Source: Mangrovimonas futianensis (lineage in GTDB: Bacteria; Bacteroidota; Bacteroidia; Flavobacteriales; Flavobacteriaceae). Taken from it: DNA of 64,000 bases. This document shows positions 41,653 to 51,800 of this stretch, in pieces. The DNA lies in the NCBI RefSeq assembly GCF_021245805.1, contig NZ_JAJJNF010000009.1, forward strand, positions 62,001 through 126,000, given 5' to 3'. Positions within the stretch are counted from its first letter, which is position 1. Every line of letters starts with the position of its first letter. The notes beneath the pieces were generated by a model, which was not told the DNA's origin, ran no database searches, and saw only the letters and a program-made list of their open reading frames with translations. The position numbers and the translations under genes are program-made.

Positions 41653-44271
41653 CTAAAGTCCTTCTATTTCTAATGTGCCTTTAACTTTAAACATTCCAGA
41701 AATTACTTCGGTAGAGGTTGCGTGGTTTGTTCCTTTAAAACCTGGTTGTTCACCACCAACAAAAAGGGTGAAATCACCAGACTCAATAACTCGTTTTGTT
41801 TGTTTATTTATTAATGAAAGCTGTCGTGGAGTTATTGTAAAACTAATGGATTTAGATTCGTTTGGTTTTAGGTGGATACGGTCGAATGCTACTAGCTGTC
41901 TAATTGGTCTTGGAGTTGATGCTTTCTCGTCGGTTAAATATACTTGAATGACTTCATCACCAGAGCGGTTTCCTGAGTTTGTAACGGTAACAGATACGTC
42001 AAGGTTTTCTCCAGCTTTGATTTGCTTTGGAAATATTAAGTCAGAATATTTAAACGTCGTATAACTTAACCCATATCCGAAAGGATAAAGCGGCTCGCCT
42101 TCAAAATAACGATAGGTTCTCCCTTTCATGTTGTAATTTTCAAAAGGCGGTAAATCGTCCAGTGAATTATAATAGGTAATGGGTAATCTTCCAGCAGGGT
42201 TGTAATCTCCAAAAATGACATCGGCTAAGGCATTTCCGCCTTCTTCACCAGGATATCCCACGTTAATAATGGCATCTACGTGTTCCTTTGCCCAATTAAT
42301 AGCCAGTGCGCTTCCCGCATTAATAACTAAAATCACAGGCTTACCAGTGGCTTTTATGGTTTTAAGCAGTTCGGTTTGTTGTAGTGGTAAATCTAAGTCT
42401 TTTTTATCACCCCCTTCGCCTTCTAGGCGCTGTGATAATCCTAATACGACAACAGAAAGGTCCGCATTATTCGCTATTTCAACAGCTTCTTGAATTTTAT
42501 TCGTATCTGTTCTAGCCCAAAGCATTTGTGCCAAAGCATTGGTTTCATCACTAAAATATCTAACCTCAATTTCATATTTCTTTCCTACTTCTAAATTTAA
42601 AATACTTGTAGCGTATTTAGGATGATGCGCAGAACCTTTACCATTAGTTATTTCTTGCCCTTCAATTTTTAAGGACATTCCTCGTTTTGATAAAATTGCT
42701 AGTTCATAAGAACCTGATGTTTGTGGCACCAAGTAACCTTTCCAAAGTACCGAGAAGTTATCGTCTAATTCAACAGAGATCGGATCGTTTTGCCATGAAA
42801 AATCAATATTATCATCTATACGTTGTAAAACAGGTGAGCCATCCCATTTGACATTATTAAAATATGAAGCCTCTAAACCTTGTTTACCGTCAAGAGTTTC
42901 AAAAAACACAGAAGGAATGGGCTTCAAGTTTAATTTTTCTTCAGAAAGGTGACAGCCTTCAGTATATGATATTTCAATAACAGGCTCCACTTTATTTTTT
43001 AATCCTGTTAAAAAGGTAACCGGATTTTTAGGAGTACCGTGGTAGTTACCTAAAAGCGATTCCCAATTGTCTGCGTTGGGACCAATAATGGCAATTTTGT
43101 TAAGTTTATTTTTGTCTAACGGCAATAAATTATCGCTGTTTTTTAAAAGGATAATACTTTCCAGTGCCGCTTTTTTAGCTAAACTGTTGTTCGCATAGGA
43201 ACAAACAATGCTATATGGGATTTTTGAAAATTCAACGTCATTTTCACTATCAAACATCCCCAGTTTAAATCGCGCTAGCAAAGTGCGCTTTACTGCAATA
43301 TTGATGTCTTCTTCACTTACTAAACCTTCCTCTAAAGCTTCTGTTAAATAGTTATAGTAACTTCCGCAGTTTAGGTCACAACCTCCTTTTAGTCCAATGG
43401 AGGCAGCTTCCGCTTCGGTTTTTGCAATATGGTGGCCTGTATGAATATCTCGAATAGCACCACAATCGGAGACAACATAACCATCAAAGCCCCAATCGTC
43501 TCTTAATATCTTGTTTAATAAGAAATCACTGCCGCTACACGATTCACCTCTAAATCGGTTGTAAGCCCCCATGATGGAGTATACCTTAGCATCAATAACT
43601 GTTTTTCTGAAAGCCGGTAGATAGGTTTCGTATAAATCTCTGTCACTTACATCCACATCAAAAGAATGTCTTAATGCTTCCGGCCCCGAGTGAACCGCAA
43701 AATGCTTTGAAGTAGCGATTGTTTTTAAATATTTAGAATCTTCACCTTGAAGTCCTAGAATAAACTGAGAAGCTAACTCTCCTGTTAAAAAAGGATCCTC
43801 TCCATAGGTTTCATGTCCGCGTCCCCAACGAGGATCACGAAATATGTTGATATTGGGTGACCAAAAATCCAAACCCGTATAGATTCCTCGTTTATTGTTT
43901 CTAACAAATTCGTGATGTTTGGCTCTGGCTTCATCAGATATCACATCGCCAATTTCTTTTAAAAGTGACTTATTAAACGAAGCTGCTACAGAAATAGATT
44001 GAGGAAATACCGTGGCATAACCAGCTCTGGCAACCCCGTGTAAACATTCGTTCCACCAATTATATGCGGGTACTTTTAATCTAGGAATAGCGTCAGCTTC
44101 ATTCACTAATTGACTAATTTTTTCTTCGTTGGTCATTTGGTTTACCAAAATATCCACCCGTTTTTCAAAAGACAGATTTTGGTCTAAATAGGAAAAATCG
44201 ACACTGCTATTTTGGGCATTAATAGGAAGGCCAAAAATGCAAACGATAAGAAGAGAGTAAAAAGATTTCAT
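41653..44271 (-). CDS. Glycoside hydrolase family 3, beta-xylosidase-like, with PA14 insert
   Basis: 872 residues with a signal peptide ending INAQ (about residue 20). The TIM barrel (about 30-330) has WWNECLHGVARAG, a mark of the xylosidase branch, and KHFAVHSGPE. The nucleophile Asp is in YVVSDCGAI (about 267). The second alpha/beta domain is split by a PA14 domain (about 465-600; LEASYFNNVKWDGSP, GSYELAILSKRGMSLKIEG) that may bind sugar. A fibronectin-III-like domain ends the protein. It removes terminal xylose or glucose from oligosaccharides. It is the third gene of a unit with a hypothetical and a VOC protein, 36 bp downstream of the latter. Confidence 0.93.
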   Translation of the reverse strand: MKSFYSLLIVCIFGLPINAQNSSVDFSYLDQNLSFEKRVDILVNQMTNEEKISQLVNEADAIPRLKVPAYNWWNECLHGVARAGYATVFPQSISVAASFNKSLLKEIGDVISDEARAKHHEFVRNNKRGIYTGLDFWSPNINIFRDPRWGRGHETYGEDPFLTGELASQFILGLQGEDSKYLKTIATSKHFAVHSGPEALRHSFDVDVSDRDLYETYLPAFRKTVIDAKVYSIMGAYNRFRGESCSGSDFLLNKILRDDWGFDGYVVSDCGAIRDIHTGHHIAKTEAEAASIGLKGGCDLNCGSYYNYLTEALEEGLVSEEDINIAVKRTLLARFKLGMFDSENDVEFSKIPYSIVCSYANNSLAKKAALESIILLKNSDNLLPLDKNKLNKIAIIGPNADNWESLLGNYHGTPKNPVTFLTGLKNKVEPVIEISYTEGCHLSEEKLNLKPIPSVFFETLDGKQGLEASYFNNVKWDGSPVLQRIDDNIDFSWQNDPISVELDDNFSVLWKGYLVPQTSGSYELAILSKRGMSLKIEGQEITNGKGSAHHPKYATSILNLEVGKKYEIEVRYFSDETNALAQMLWARTDTNKIQEAVEIANNADLSVVVLGLSQRLEGEGGDKKDLDLPLQQTELLKTIKATGKPVILVINAGSALAINWAKEHVDAIINVGYPGEEGGNALADVIFGDYNPAGRLPITYYNSLDDLPPFENYNMKGRTYRYFEGEPLYPFGYGLSYTTFKYSDLIFPKQIKAGENLDVSVTVTNSGNRSGDEVIQVYLTDEKASTPRPIRQLVAFDRIHLKPNESKSISFTITPRQLSLINKQTKRVIESGDFTLFVGGEQPGFKGTNHATSTEVISGMFKVKGTLEIEGL

Positions 44272-44307
44272 TTAGTGAGTGATTTTCAGTCTGAGGTTCT
44301 TGATCTT

Positions 44308-44667
44308 CTAAATTTTAAAATACGGATTATAAATAAGCCCAATGATATTTCCGAAAGGGTCTTTCACTGTAGCCGTCATTAATTCACCTCCCACATTATA
44401 TGGTTTTTCATGTGCTGTGGCTCCTATTTGAATGAGGCGATCATAAACTTCCTCAATTTTGTCAACTCCCCAATAGGAAACAACGCTCTCAATTTTATCT
44501 GTGGTGGGGTTTTCTTCGGGTTGAAGTCCCAATTCGTAGCCACCAATATTGAAACCAACATAATAGGGTTCATTGAAGTAGGGGGGAGTTTCAAAAGCTT
44601 TGGTATACCATTCGGTTGCTTTTTGAATGTCACCTACTTTATAAATTGTTGTTCTTAAACCAAGCAT
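44308..44667 (-). CDS. VOC-family protein (glyoxalase fold)
   Basis: 119 residues with paired beta-alpha-beta-beta-beta units: LRTTIYKVGDIQKATEWYTK at the start and MTATVKDPFGNIIGLIYNP at the end, the common glyoxalase/bleomycin-resistance pattern. No signal peptide. The two halves make one small domain that probably dimerises. Activity cannot be assigned. It lies 4 bp downstream of a hypothetical exported protein and 36 bp before the GH3 gene. Confidence 0.9.
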   Translation of the reverse strand: MLGLRTTIYKVGDIQKATEWYTKAFETPPYFNEPYYVGFNIGGYELGLQPEENPTTDKIESVVSYWGVDKIEEVYDRLIQIGATAHEKPYNVGGELMTATVKDPFGNIIGLIYNPYFKI

Positions 44668-44671
44668 GTCT

Positions 44672-45322
44672 TTATTGTTTTGGTAATACTATTTCTAAAC
44701 TTGTCTCCTTAAAGGATTTTAAAGTATATTTTTCTGTTTCATTTTCTGATATGGCAGAGAGGACTAACCCTGATTTGTCATAATTAAGGTCTTGAATACA
44801 CTCCATAGGATGTAAACAGGTAAAGCGAAATAGGGGAAATAAATTAAGTTCTGAATTTAATATTTGTAACTCCAACTTGCTTTTTGACCTAGTTTTGGCT
44901 TTGTTTTTATAGAAAATCAAATCAACGGTTTCTTTATCTTCCTCAGTGGCAACTTTTTTAAAATCAAAATGAATATTGTTATCATAGGATTGTTTGGGGA
45001 AATAGTCGCTAAATGAGTTTGTAAAAGAGTAGACAAAATCAAAATTATCAATATTATCTGCTTTATTGGATGTATTATGGGCTACTTTATAGTGATGTAT
45101 TTTCATAGATTTAAAATCATAAACACTTGCATCTTGACTTCCGTCATGATTATTGTGAATATTCATTAGATAATTATCATTTGTGGATATTCCGTAGGTG
45201 CTATACTCATAATTTGAGTTTTTGTAGTCAATAGCATATGTAACCATCATATCAAACCTCAATGTCTGACTAAATAGCATTGTAAAAGGTAGTAGAACAA
45301 AAATTAACAAGAATTTATTCAT
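44672..45322 (-). CDS. Secreted protein of unknown function
   Basis: I use ATG 45322 (216 residues) since it yields a proper signal peptide, MNKFLLIFVLLPFTMLFSQ; ATG 45367 would place 15 residues in front of it. The mature part has strands rich in Tyr and Asn (MMVTYAIDYKNSNYEYSTYG, NYLMNIHNNHDGS) and looks like a single beta-rich domain. I do not recognise the family. Its stop is 4 bp from the VOC gene start, so they are co-transcribed. It contains no active-site motif I can name. Confidence 0.65.
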   Translation of the reverse strand: MNKFLLIFVLLPFTMLFSQTLRFDMMVTYAIDYKNSNYEYSTYGISTNDNYLMNIHNNHDGSQDASVYDFKSMKIHHYKVAHNTSNKADNIDNFDFVYSFTNSFSDYFPKQSYDNNIHFDFKKVATEEDKETVDLIFYKNKAKTRSKSKLELQILNSELNLFPLFRFTCLHPMECIQDLNYDKSGLVLSAISENETEKYTLKSFKETSLEIVLPKQ

Positions 45323-45481
45323 AGTGTATTTTAAAAGTGACTTTTCAAGGTCGATGAAGTTCTTCAAGCAAGCAAAATCTGTTAAGAATTTCGCAGCAAA
45401 CCGAAGATATGAAAATTGTGAGGATTTTCCGTAGTAAAAGCAGAAATCAGGAACCTAACTTTGGTAAAATTGTTTCTCACT

Positions 45482-45571
45482 TTACATTTTTTCGTTGATG
45501 GCTTTCCACCAAAAATAAATTCCAAAGACACCAGTAACAAGTACGAACATGATTCCATTTTCACCAAGCAA
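45482..45571 (-). CDS. Possible small membrane protein or remnant
   Basis: A 29-codon frame from TTG 45571 to TAA 45482 includes MFVLVTGVFGIYFWWKAINE, one helix flanked by polar ends. The sequence looks more protein-like than the longer overlapping frame in this stretch. The lack of an ATG and a stop just upstream in frame suggest either a small protein or the end of a broken gene. Confidence 0.3.
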   Translation of the reverse strand: MLGENGIMFVLVTGVFGIYFWWKAINEKM

Positions 45572-45728
45572 TGTTCATTCCCTTCATTACTTAAGGTTAA
45601 TACCAAAAGTATTTTTTGAATATAAACATTACTAACAGGCAATGTTAGCATCAGGTTATATTTTCACTGTCATTTATATACCAAATCTTTGTTCATCCCA
45701 ATTTAGAGTTTGGAAGGAACAAACCTCA

Positions 45729-46100
45729 TTAGCCTTTGTCAAATGAATATTTTCCAGCTCCTGTTAGAAATATCACAACAAAAGCAATTAAAAACAATAA
45801 AGCATGTTCTTTGGTTGCTAGATCGTCTTTGGCATGTACAACAAATGCAGCAACTGCCATGGTAATTGCAGCAGGAATTGCAGCCCATTTCGTTTTGAAT
45901 CCTATAATCAACAAAATAGGGGCAACTACTTCTCCAATAAGCGCTAAAATTAAAGATATTGTTGAGCCAACCCCCATTGGATCACCAAAATCGGAGGGAT
46001 TTGATAACATACCCATTTTCGGTATTCCATGGGTTAGCATAAAGCCCCCAAATCCAACTCTTAAAATTAACAGTGCTAAATCATTAAAGTTTCTTTTCAT
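45729..46100 (-). CDS. DoxX-family membrane protein
   Basis: 123 residues with about four membrane helices. LALLILRVGFGGFMLTHGIPKMG (residues 7-29) carries the DoxX signature, followed by ILALIGEVVAPILLIIGF and a helix with TMAVAAFVVHAK. Inner membrane. It stands alone in this stretch and is the third DoxX-type protein in the window. Role unknown; a redox or detoxification link is family knowledge only. Confidence 0.9.
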   Translation of the reverse strand: MKRNFNDLALLILRVGFGGFMLTHGIPKMGMLSNPSDFGDPMGVGSTISLILALIGEVVAPILLIIGFKTKWAAIPAAITMAVAAFVVHAKDDLATKEHALLFLIAFVVIFLTGAGKYSFDKG

Positions 46101-46241
46101 TATTTTAAAATTTATTTATTTCTCTTTTGAGATTCATATTTGGTTTTGGTAAAGATCTTTGTATTCCTGATAGATTCAGATTTAGTCCAAACTAATTACC
46201 AAAGCTAATGGAGTGGTTAAGAAAATTAGTATGATACAATC

Positions 46242-46973
46242 TTATTTACTTGTTTTTTTTATTCCATAGCGTTCTAACCAAGCAAGCGGTTCAGTCAGAT
46301 TATGTTTATTAAATTCTAAATGTATTACTCGTCTTTTCATGCCGTTTGTGGTTCTATTTGAAGCGTGTAAAGTCAAAGGTTTCATTAACATGGCTCCACC
46401 TTTTTCCACCTCACAAACATACTCTTTGTCTAAATTCCAATCTTTTGATTCAGCACGAATAATTCCATTTAGGTGAGATTTAGGGATTACCTTTAAAGCG
46501 CCATTATTTCTATTTGTTTTGTCTAAATGAATTCGGATTGTTATGGTGTCTTCCAAAACCTCAATTGGTGGTTGAACACCGTATTGTCCTTTTTTAAAAG
46601 TCCAATTTGTATAATTTTCCAATTCCATTTTTTGGTCAACCGAAATGCTCAAATCTTGATGATAAGCAACAAACCAATTCGATTTGCTTGGTTTGTCAAA
46701 ATAGATTGCTTTGGTCAGAAAATATTCAGATTCAGAAAGGTCAGAAATTAATTCAATCAGCTTTTCGTTAAATAGCAAGTCACTCAATTCAGGTATATTT
46801 TTGATTAATTGCCTAATCGCAAATAAATCCTTTGTTTTCATAAACGAATTCCCGTCTTGTTCTGCATTTTCGATACAAGCTAAAATTCCGTATATCTCAT
46901 GGTCGGAATACAAGTTATCTAAAACGGAAAATCCATTTTCTTCTAGTTCTATTTTATTCTTTTCGTAGTTCAT
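46242..46973 (-). CDS. Phytanoyl-CoA dioxygenase (PhyH) family protein
   Basis: 243 residues, cytoplasmic. The double-stranded beta-helix has the iron motif YHQDLSISVD (His and Asp, about 120-122), RIHLDKTNRNNGALKVIPKS with the conserved gain-of-turn, and the distal His in MKPLTLHASNRTTNG (about 205) followed by Arg for 2-oxoglutarate. It probably hydroxylates a small molecule using iron, oxygen and 2-oxoglutarate. It is the last of three unrelated genes divided by hairpin-rich spacers of about 110 bp, with a motif shared with the gene at 48102 just ahead of its start. Confidence 0.9.
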   Translation of the reverse strand: MNYEKNKIELEENGFSVLDNLYSDHEIYGILACIENAEQDGNSFMKTKDLFAIRQLIKNIPELSDLLFNEKLIELISDLSESEYFLTKAIYFDKPSKSNWFVAYHQDLSISVDQKMELENYTNWTFKKGQYGVQPPIEVLEDTITIRIHLDKTNRNNGALKVIPKSHLNGIIRAESKDWNLDKEYVCEVEKGGAMLMKPLTLHASNRTTNGMKRRVIHLEFNKHNLTEPLAWLERYGIKKTSK

Positions 46974-47082
46974 TTTTTAGCAAGTACAAAAACGGTATGT
47001 ATCCGGTTTTTTGATTCAAAACCCGTTGGCTTGTAATAAGTAGTCAAGAACGCTTAATTACTTACAGTTATTGGTAGTAACT

Positions 47083-47979
47083 TTAATTTATATTCAATAT
47101 AGTTGAAATATTAACCTCTTTTTCTGAATTTTTATCTTTTAGTTTTGCAGTCAATTTGCAAGGGTTGTTAATTTGACCTTTTGCAAAAGTAAGTTTAGCT
47201 GTAACTTGACTTTTCACGTCCTTAAAATTCACTCCTTCTTCTTCGTAGGCACTTAATAGGTTAGGGTTGGAAAGTATTTCATTACCATTGTTGTCTTTTA
47301 AGTCAATTGAGAAAATAGGAAATACCTTGTCATTAGTTAGTTCCAAACCTTCTATTTCATTAAGAATTAAGATAAATAGATGTTCCGAGCTTACTTCATT
47401 GTCAAAAACAGGTTGTTTTAAAGTTTCATTCCATAGATAAATTGTAGAATATTCTATACCGTTGCTTTTGATATCTAATAGGTCGTTTTTCTTAACTGTA
47501 AATGGCAGTTCATAACTAAATGCTCCATTTCCTTTTTTATCGGTAATTTCTACATAGACTTTGTATTTTTCATTATCGTAATTTGGTAAAGCAGTTATGA
47601 AATTTGCTTGTAATTGGAGTGGCGAAAGTTCGGTCCTGTTCTTCAAGCTTTTTAATAGGTTTGGATTAGATAAAACAGTGTCTTTCTCATTTTTTACAAT
47701 GTACATTGATAATTCTGGATAGGTTTTCCCATCAGAATAAGTTAGTCCAGTAACATTATTAAATATAAGGTTAACTTTTTCTCCAAACACAAATTCATTT
47801 CTATTGTCAGTTTCTCCGTTAATTTCTATAATAATATCATCAACTCCAATTCCATCACCTCTGGAATAAGCTCCTGTAGTCAAATCTTTTTCTACTGATT
47901 GGTTAAATTGGCAAGAAACGATTGTCGCAATCGAGATTAATAATGTAAATGTTTTAATTTTCTGCATTTGGTTTTTCAT
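47083..47979 (-). CDS. Lipoprotein of unknown function
   Basis: 298 residues with a signal peptide ending IVSC (Cys about 23). Two similar beta-rich halves follow: DGIGVDDIIIEINGETDNRN with FGEKVNLIFNNVTGLTYSDG, and then KSNGIEYSTIYLWNETLKQP with EHLFILILNEIEGLELTNDK. Each half repeats the L-L-SNPNLL element (VLSNPNLLKSL, ILSNPNLLSAY), so this is an internal duplication. Family unknown to me. It would sit on a membrane facing the periplasm or outside. It is part of the three-gene cassette-like array. Confidence 0.65.
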   Translation of the reverse strand: MKNQMQKIKTFTLLISIATIVSCQFNQSVEKDLTTGAYSRGDGIGVDDIIIEINGETDNRNEFVFGEKVNLIFNNVTGLTYSDGKTYPELSMYIVKNEKDTVLSNPNLLKSLKNRTELSPLQLQANFITALPNYDNEKYKVYVEITDKKGNGAFSYELPFTVKKNDLLDIKSNGIEYSTIYLWNETLKQPVFDNEVSSEHLFILILNEIEGLELTNDKVFPIFSIDLKDNNGNEILSNPNLLSAYEEEGVNFKDVKSQVTAKLTFAKGQINNPCKLTAKLKDKNSEKEVNISTILNIN

Positions 47980-48101
47980 TATTGTTGCTAATGGTTTGTC
48001 TCTAATGATTTCGGTATGGAATCATCCGCAAGATTATCCGAAGAGAAATCAAGCTGGTTATATATCTTACTTTCGGTTTCTGCACTAAATATACCGTTTC
48101 A

Positions 48102-48482
48102 TCAGTTGGCTTCTTTGTCGGTTAAATTCTGTCCACACCAAGGACAAAAGTTAATTTCAATTATAGAAGTTCCTCCATCGTGAATAGGAATTCCGTAAGT
48201 TCCATCGGTCCATTTATTAATCACAACATCGACATCTCCATATTTTATATTTCCTTTTTTGTCTAAACTTTCGAATATTTGGTCTGCCATTTTTAAGCAA
48301 CATATGGATTCCGAATCAAATTTATTTTTGCGGAATTTTTCCTCTAAAGTCCATTCTTGAAATTCTATATTATCGTTAATCTCTTCGATATATCTAATAT
48401 AATTAGGGTCATTCCATTTCACATTCGCATTTAAGTCAGAAGTGAATTTTTGATGCAATATTTTAAAATCTTCGAATGTCAT
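48102..48482 (-). CDS. Small protein with C-terminal CPWCG zinc-knuckle motif
   Basis: 126 residues, cytoplasmic. Two clusters of Cys: ESICCLKMADQIFE (about 57) and INFCPWCGQNL (about 113-120). YGIPIHDGGTSIIEINFCPWCG resembles a small zinc-binding family (I recall DUF6980; not verified). It might bind zinc through the two CC/CxxC pairs. It begins the three-gene minus-strand array and lies beside a 394-bp gap. Function unknown. Confidence 0.6.
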   Translation of the reverse strand: MTFEDFKILHQKFTSDLNANVKWNDPNYIRYIEEINDNIEFQEWTLEEKFRKNKFDSESICCLKMADQIFESLDKKGNIKYGDVDVVINKWTDGTYGIPIHDGGTSIIEINFCPWCGQNLTDKEAN

Positions 48483-48876
48483 TTTTTAGCTTGCAAGTAA
48501 AAACAATATAATCCCACGGCTGTGTTTATTCTCTGATAGGTGTACCCAAATATAAAGAAATACCTACAAGTAAATGGAATTTGAAAACATGGAATCGGCT
48601 AAATTATTATTGTCGGTCAGTAAAACGAAGAAACCAAAACTATTTAAAATTTCAAAGTAGGATTTTTGGTTTATAAAAGGGGCTTGTTGAATTCTGTTTG
48701 GAGACAGTATCTGTTTTCTGTTTAAAATAAAAAAGTAATTGATTAATTGGTTTCACTCCCTATTGCATCTGTTTTTAGGTCTTAAAAATGTTATAGATAG
48801 TTAAAATTTATGCATATCTCTTTTTTTTTGTTGAAATTTCCTGTTAACAAGCTCCCCCTGAGCATTAAATTAAAGC
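48483..48876. other. Spacer between divergent genes
   Basis: 394 bp without a convincing gene. It begins with a CTTGCAAG palindrome (48490-48497) directly upstream of the minus-strand gene, part of the cassette-like spacer family. The rest is AT-rich and should hold the promoter of the 1204-residue protein; I see no good TAnnTTTG. Confidence 0.35.
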
Positions 48877-51800
48877 ATGTCTATGGTAAATATTTTTACG
48901 TTTTTGCAAAGTCTTTTAAATACTCATAAAATTTATTTCCCATTTTGTCTCATCCTTATCTTCAGTTTTACACATTCCCATGCACAGGAAGGAGTTAGGA
49001 AAATTTCTCAAGTTTTCTATTTCACTGGGAATACAGGGGTAGATGAATCTCATTATACTCAAGAAGTTCTTTCTGCCATTTCCCAGATGTCTCAAGCTGA
49101 TGACAAAGCTACCTTTGTGGCTATAGGTAATATAACGGGTAAAAATGGATTCCCTCCTAAAAAGAAAGCCCGGAAAAGAGCGGAAGAGCTCTTACAGAAA
49201 ACCTTGATGGAACCCATGCAAAATTTTAATGGACGCGTCATTTATACCCCTGGGAAAAATGAATGGAACAAGAATGGCCATGAGAATATAGATGATATGG
49301 AGTCTTTTATTCAAGATAATAGCAAAGCTGAATTTTGGCCAAATGATGGTTGTGTGAGAGAAATAGAAGATTTGGATACCGATAATGTGGAACTTCTTAT
49401 GATTGATTCCCAGTGGTTTTTGGAAGATTGGGATGAACAATTGTACATCAACAATAAATGTGATATTAAAACCAGAGAGCAATTTTTTTCAAAATTTAAA
49501 GACGACCTAAAGGATGAACAAAACAAAACGGTTATTGTAGCCATCCATCATCCAATATTGAGTAATACCAGACGCGGATTCCTTGAAAAAATTGGAGGTG
49601 TCAAAAAGGAAGATTATTACAGTCAGCAGCGTAAAAAACTACGAGGTGCTTTAGAAACCATGGCCAGTATGTTTCCAGATGTGATTTTTGTTTCAGCCAG
49701 TGATGAAAATCTTCAATATCTTTCAGATGACGGTATTCCACAAATTATTAGTGGTACAGGAGGGAAAAAAACAAGAAAGGCTAAAGCTGATGAGGAAGAT
49801 GGACAATTTGCTTCTCATGATCATGGCTTTGCCAAACTGACTGTTTATAACGATAACAGCTCAGAGGTAGCATTTTATTCGGTTGAAAAAGGGACCACTC
49901 AAAAGGTATTCAGTAACATCATAAGAAGACAACAAACTACCATGGATGAGGTGTCCTTCCACGATATTAGTGACTGGCCAGCAACCAAAAAAGCATCGAT
50001 TTACACTTCAGAGGAGACCTCTAAAAGTTTGCTTTACAATTTCTTTTGGGGCACCCATTATCGAGAGGTTTACAGTAAAGAAGTGGAAGTCCCTGTATTG
50101 GATTTAAGTAAATTACCGGGTAATCCAGTAGCTATTTCAGAAGGAGGTGGAAATCAATCCCGTTCAGTTCGCATTAAAGATGAAGAGGATCATGAATATA
50201 CCTTAAGAGAGCTTCGTAAAAGCGCGGTGCGGTTTATTCAATCGGTGGTGACAGATCATTATGTAGAAGATTATATGGATAATACGGTGGCCGAAAGACT
50301 GGTTCAGGATTTTTATACCACCGCCCATCCGTATGCCCCTTTTGCACTTAACCCTATGCTAGACACTCTCAACATTTATAATGCTGAACCTGAAATTTAT
50401 TACTTGCCTAAACAAAAAAACCTGAACATTTTTAATGAAGATTATGGTGATAAGCTTTACATGATGGAAACCCATGCAGGTGATGAGAATAAAGATAATC
50501 CCAAATTTGGAGCTCCCGATGATATCGTATCGACTTCAGACTTGCTGAAGGATATGAGCGAATCCAAAGAATATCAGATTATGGAATCTGAATGGATAAA
50601 AGCCCGATTGGTGGATATGTTAATTGGCGATTGGGACCGACATTCTGACCAATGGCGTTTTTCAGAGTTTGAACAAGAAAATGATATCAAGTTATATAGG
50701 CCCATACGTCGTGATCGTGATCAAGCTTTTCCAAGATATGACGGCCTGCTACTTAAATTGCTCAAGTTGGTGATTGTTGACTTCAGAAAAATGCAAGATT
50801 TTGAAAAAGGATATAAAAACATAAAATGGCTCAATTTTGATGGGTATTCATTAGATCAGGCTTTTATAAAGAATCTCTCATGGGAGGATTGGAACAAACA
50901 GGTAGAATTGATCCAAAATAGATTAAGCGATCAGGTTATTGAAGATTCTTTTAAGGTTTTGCCCAATGCGGTTCAGGACCAATACACAGAGGACATTAAA
51001 ATAGCTTTAAAAAAGCGTCGAGATGAATTGGCTGAGCCGGCACGTGCATATTATGAGTATTTGAATCGGGTTCAAATCATTACGGGAACAGAGGATGATG
51101 ATATGTTTTTAATTACGCGGCTGCCAGAAGGTAAAACAAAGGTTTCAATTGAAAGTGATGATAAATTGGTTTTTGAGCATACCTATGACAAAGGCCTTAC
51201 CAAAGAAATATGGCTATATGGTTTGGATGGTAAAGACGAGTTTCAAATAGTAGGAGAAGGGGATCATTTAATCAAGCTGAAACTGATGGGAGGAGAAAAT
51301 AATGACACATATAATTTTGAAAACAATCGTAAGGCGAAACTTTATGATTATAAAAGTAAAAAGAATACCATCATAGGACATAGTAAAAAATGGTTGGTAG
51401 ACGATTATGATATTAACAATTACAATTCTGAAAAGAAGAAGTATACAACCAATACGGTTTTTCCTGCCATAGGGTGGGATCCAGATGCTGGCTTTAAGGT
51501 AGGATTTTCAGATACTTTTACAACCTATGGACTAGCAAACAATCCTTTTAAATCACAGCATACTTTTGGAGCTGCCTATTTTTCAGCAACCTCGGGATAT
51601 GAGTTCACATATTCTGGAGAATTTGCACATGTGTTCCACAATTGGAATTTTGGTATTGAAGCCGGATTTACCAGTCCCAATTATGCCATGAACTTTTTTG
51701 GCTATGGAAATGAAAGTGCGTATGATGATAATGCCGTAGACAAACAATACAATCGAATTGGGATTGCCCAATGGTATGTAGCACCTTCCCTCATTTATAG

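Noticed and set aside
45382..45651. 89-codon minus-strand frame
   Set aside because: Composition is unlike neighbouring proteins, no family features appear, and the protein-like segment MFVLVTGVF lies in another frame over the same bases.
48590..48670. 23-codon frame starting MESAKLLLSVSKTKK upstream of the 1204-residue protein
   Set aside because: Short, lysine-rich and chance-like in an AT-rich spacer; no further support.
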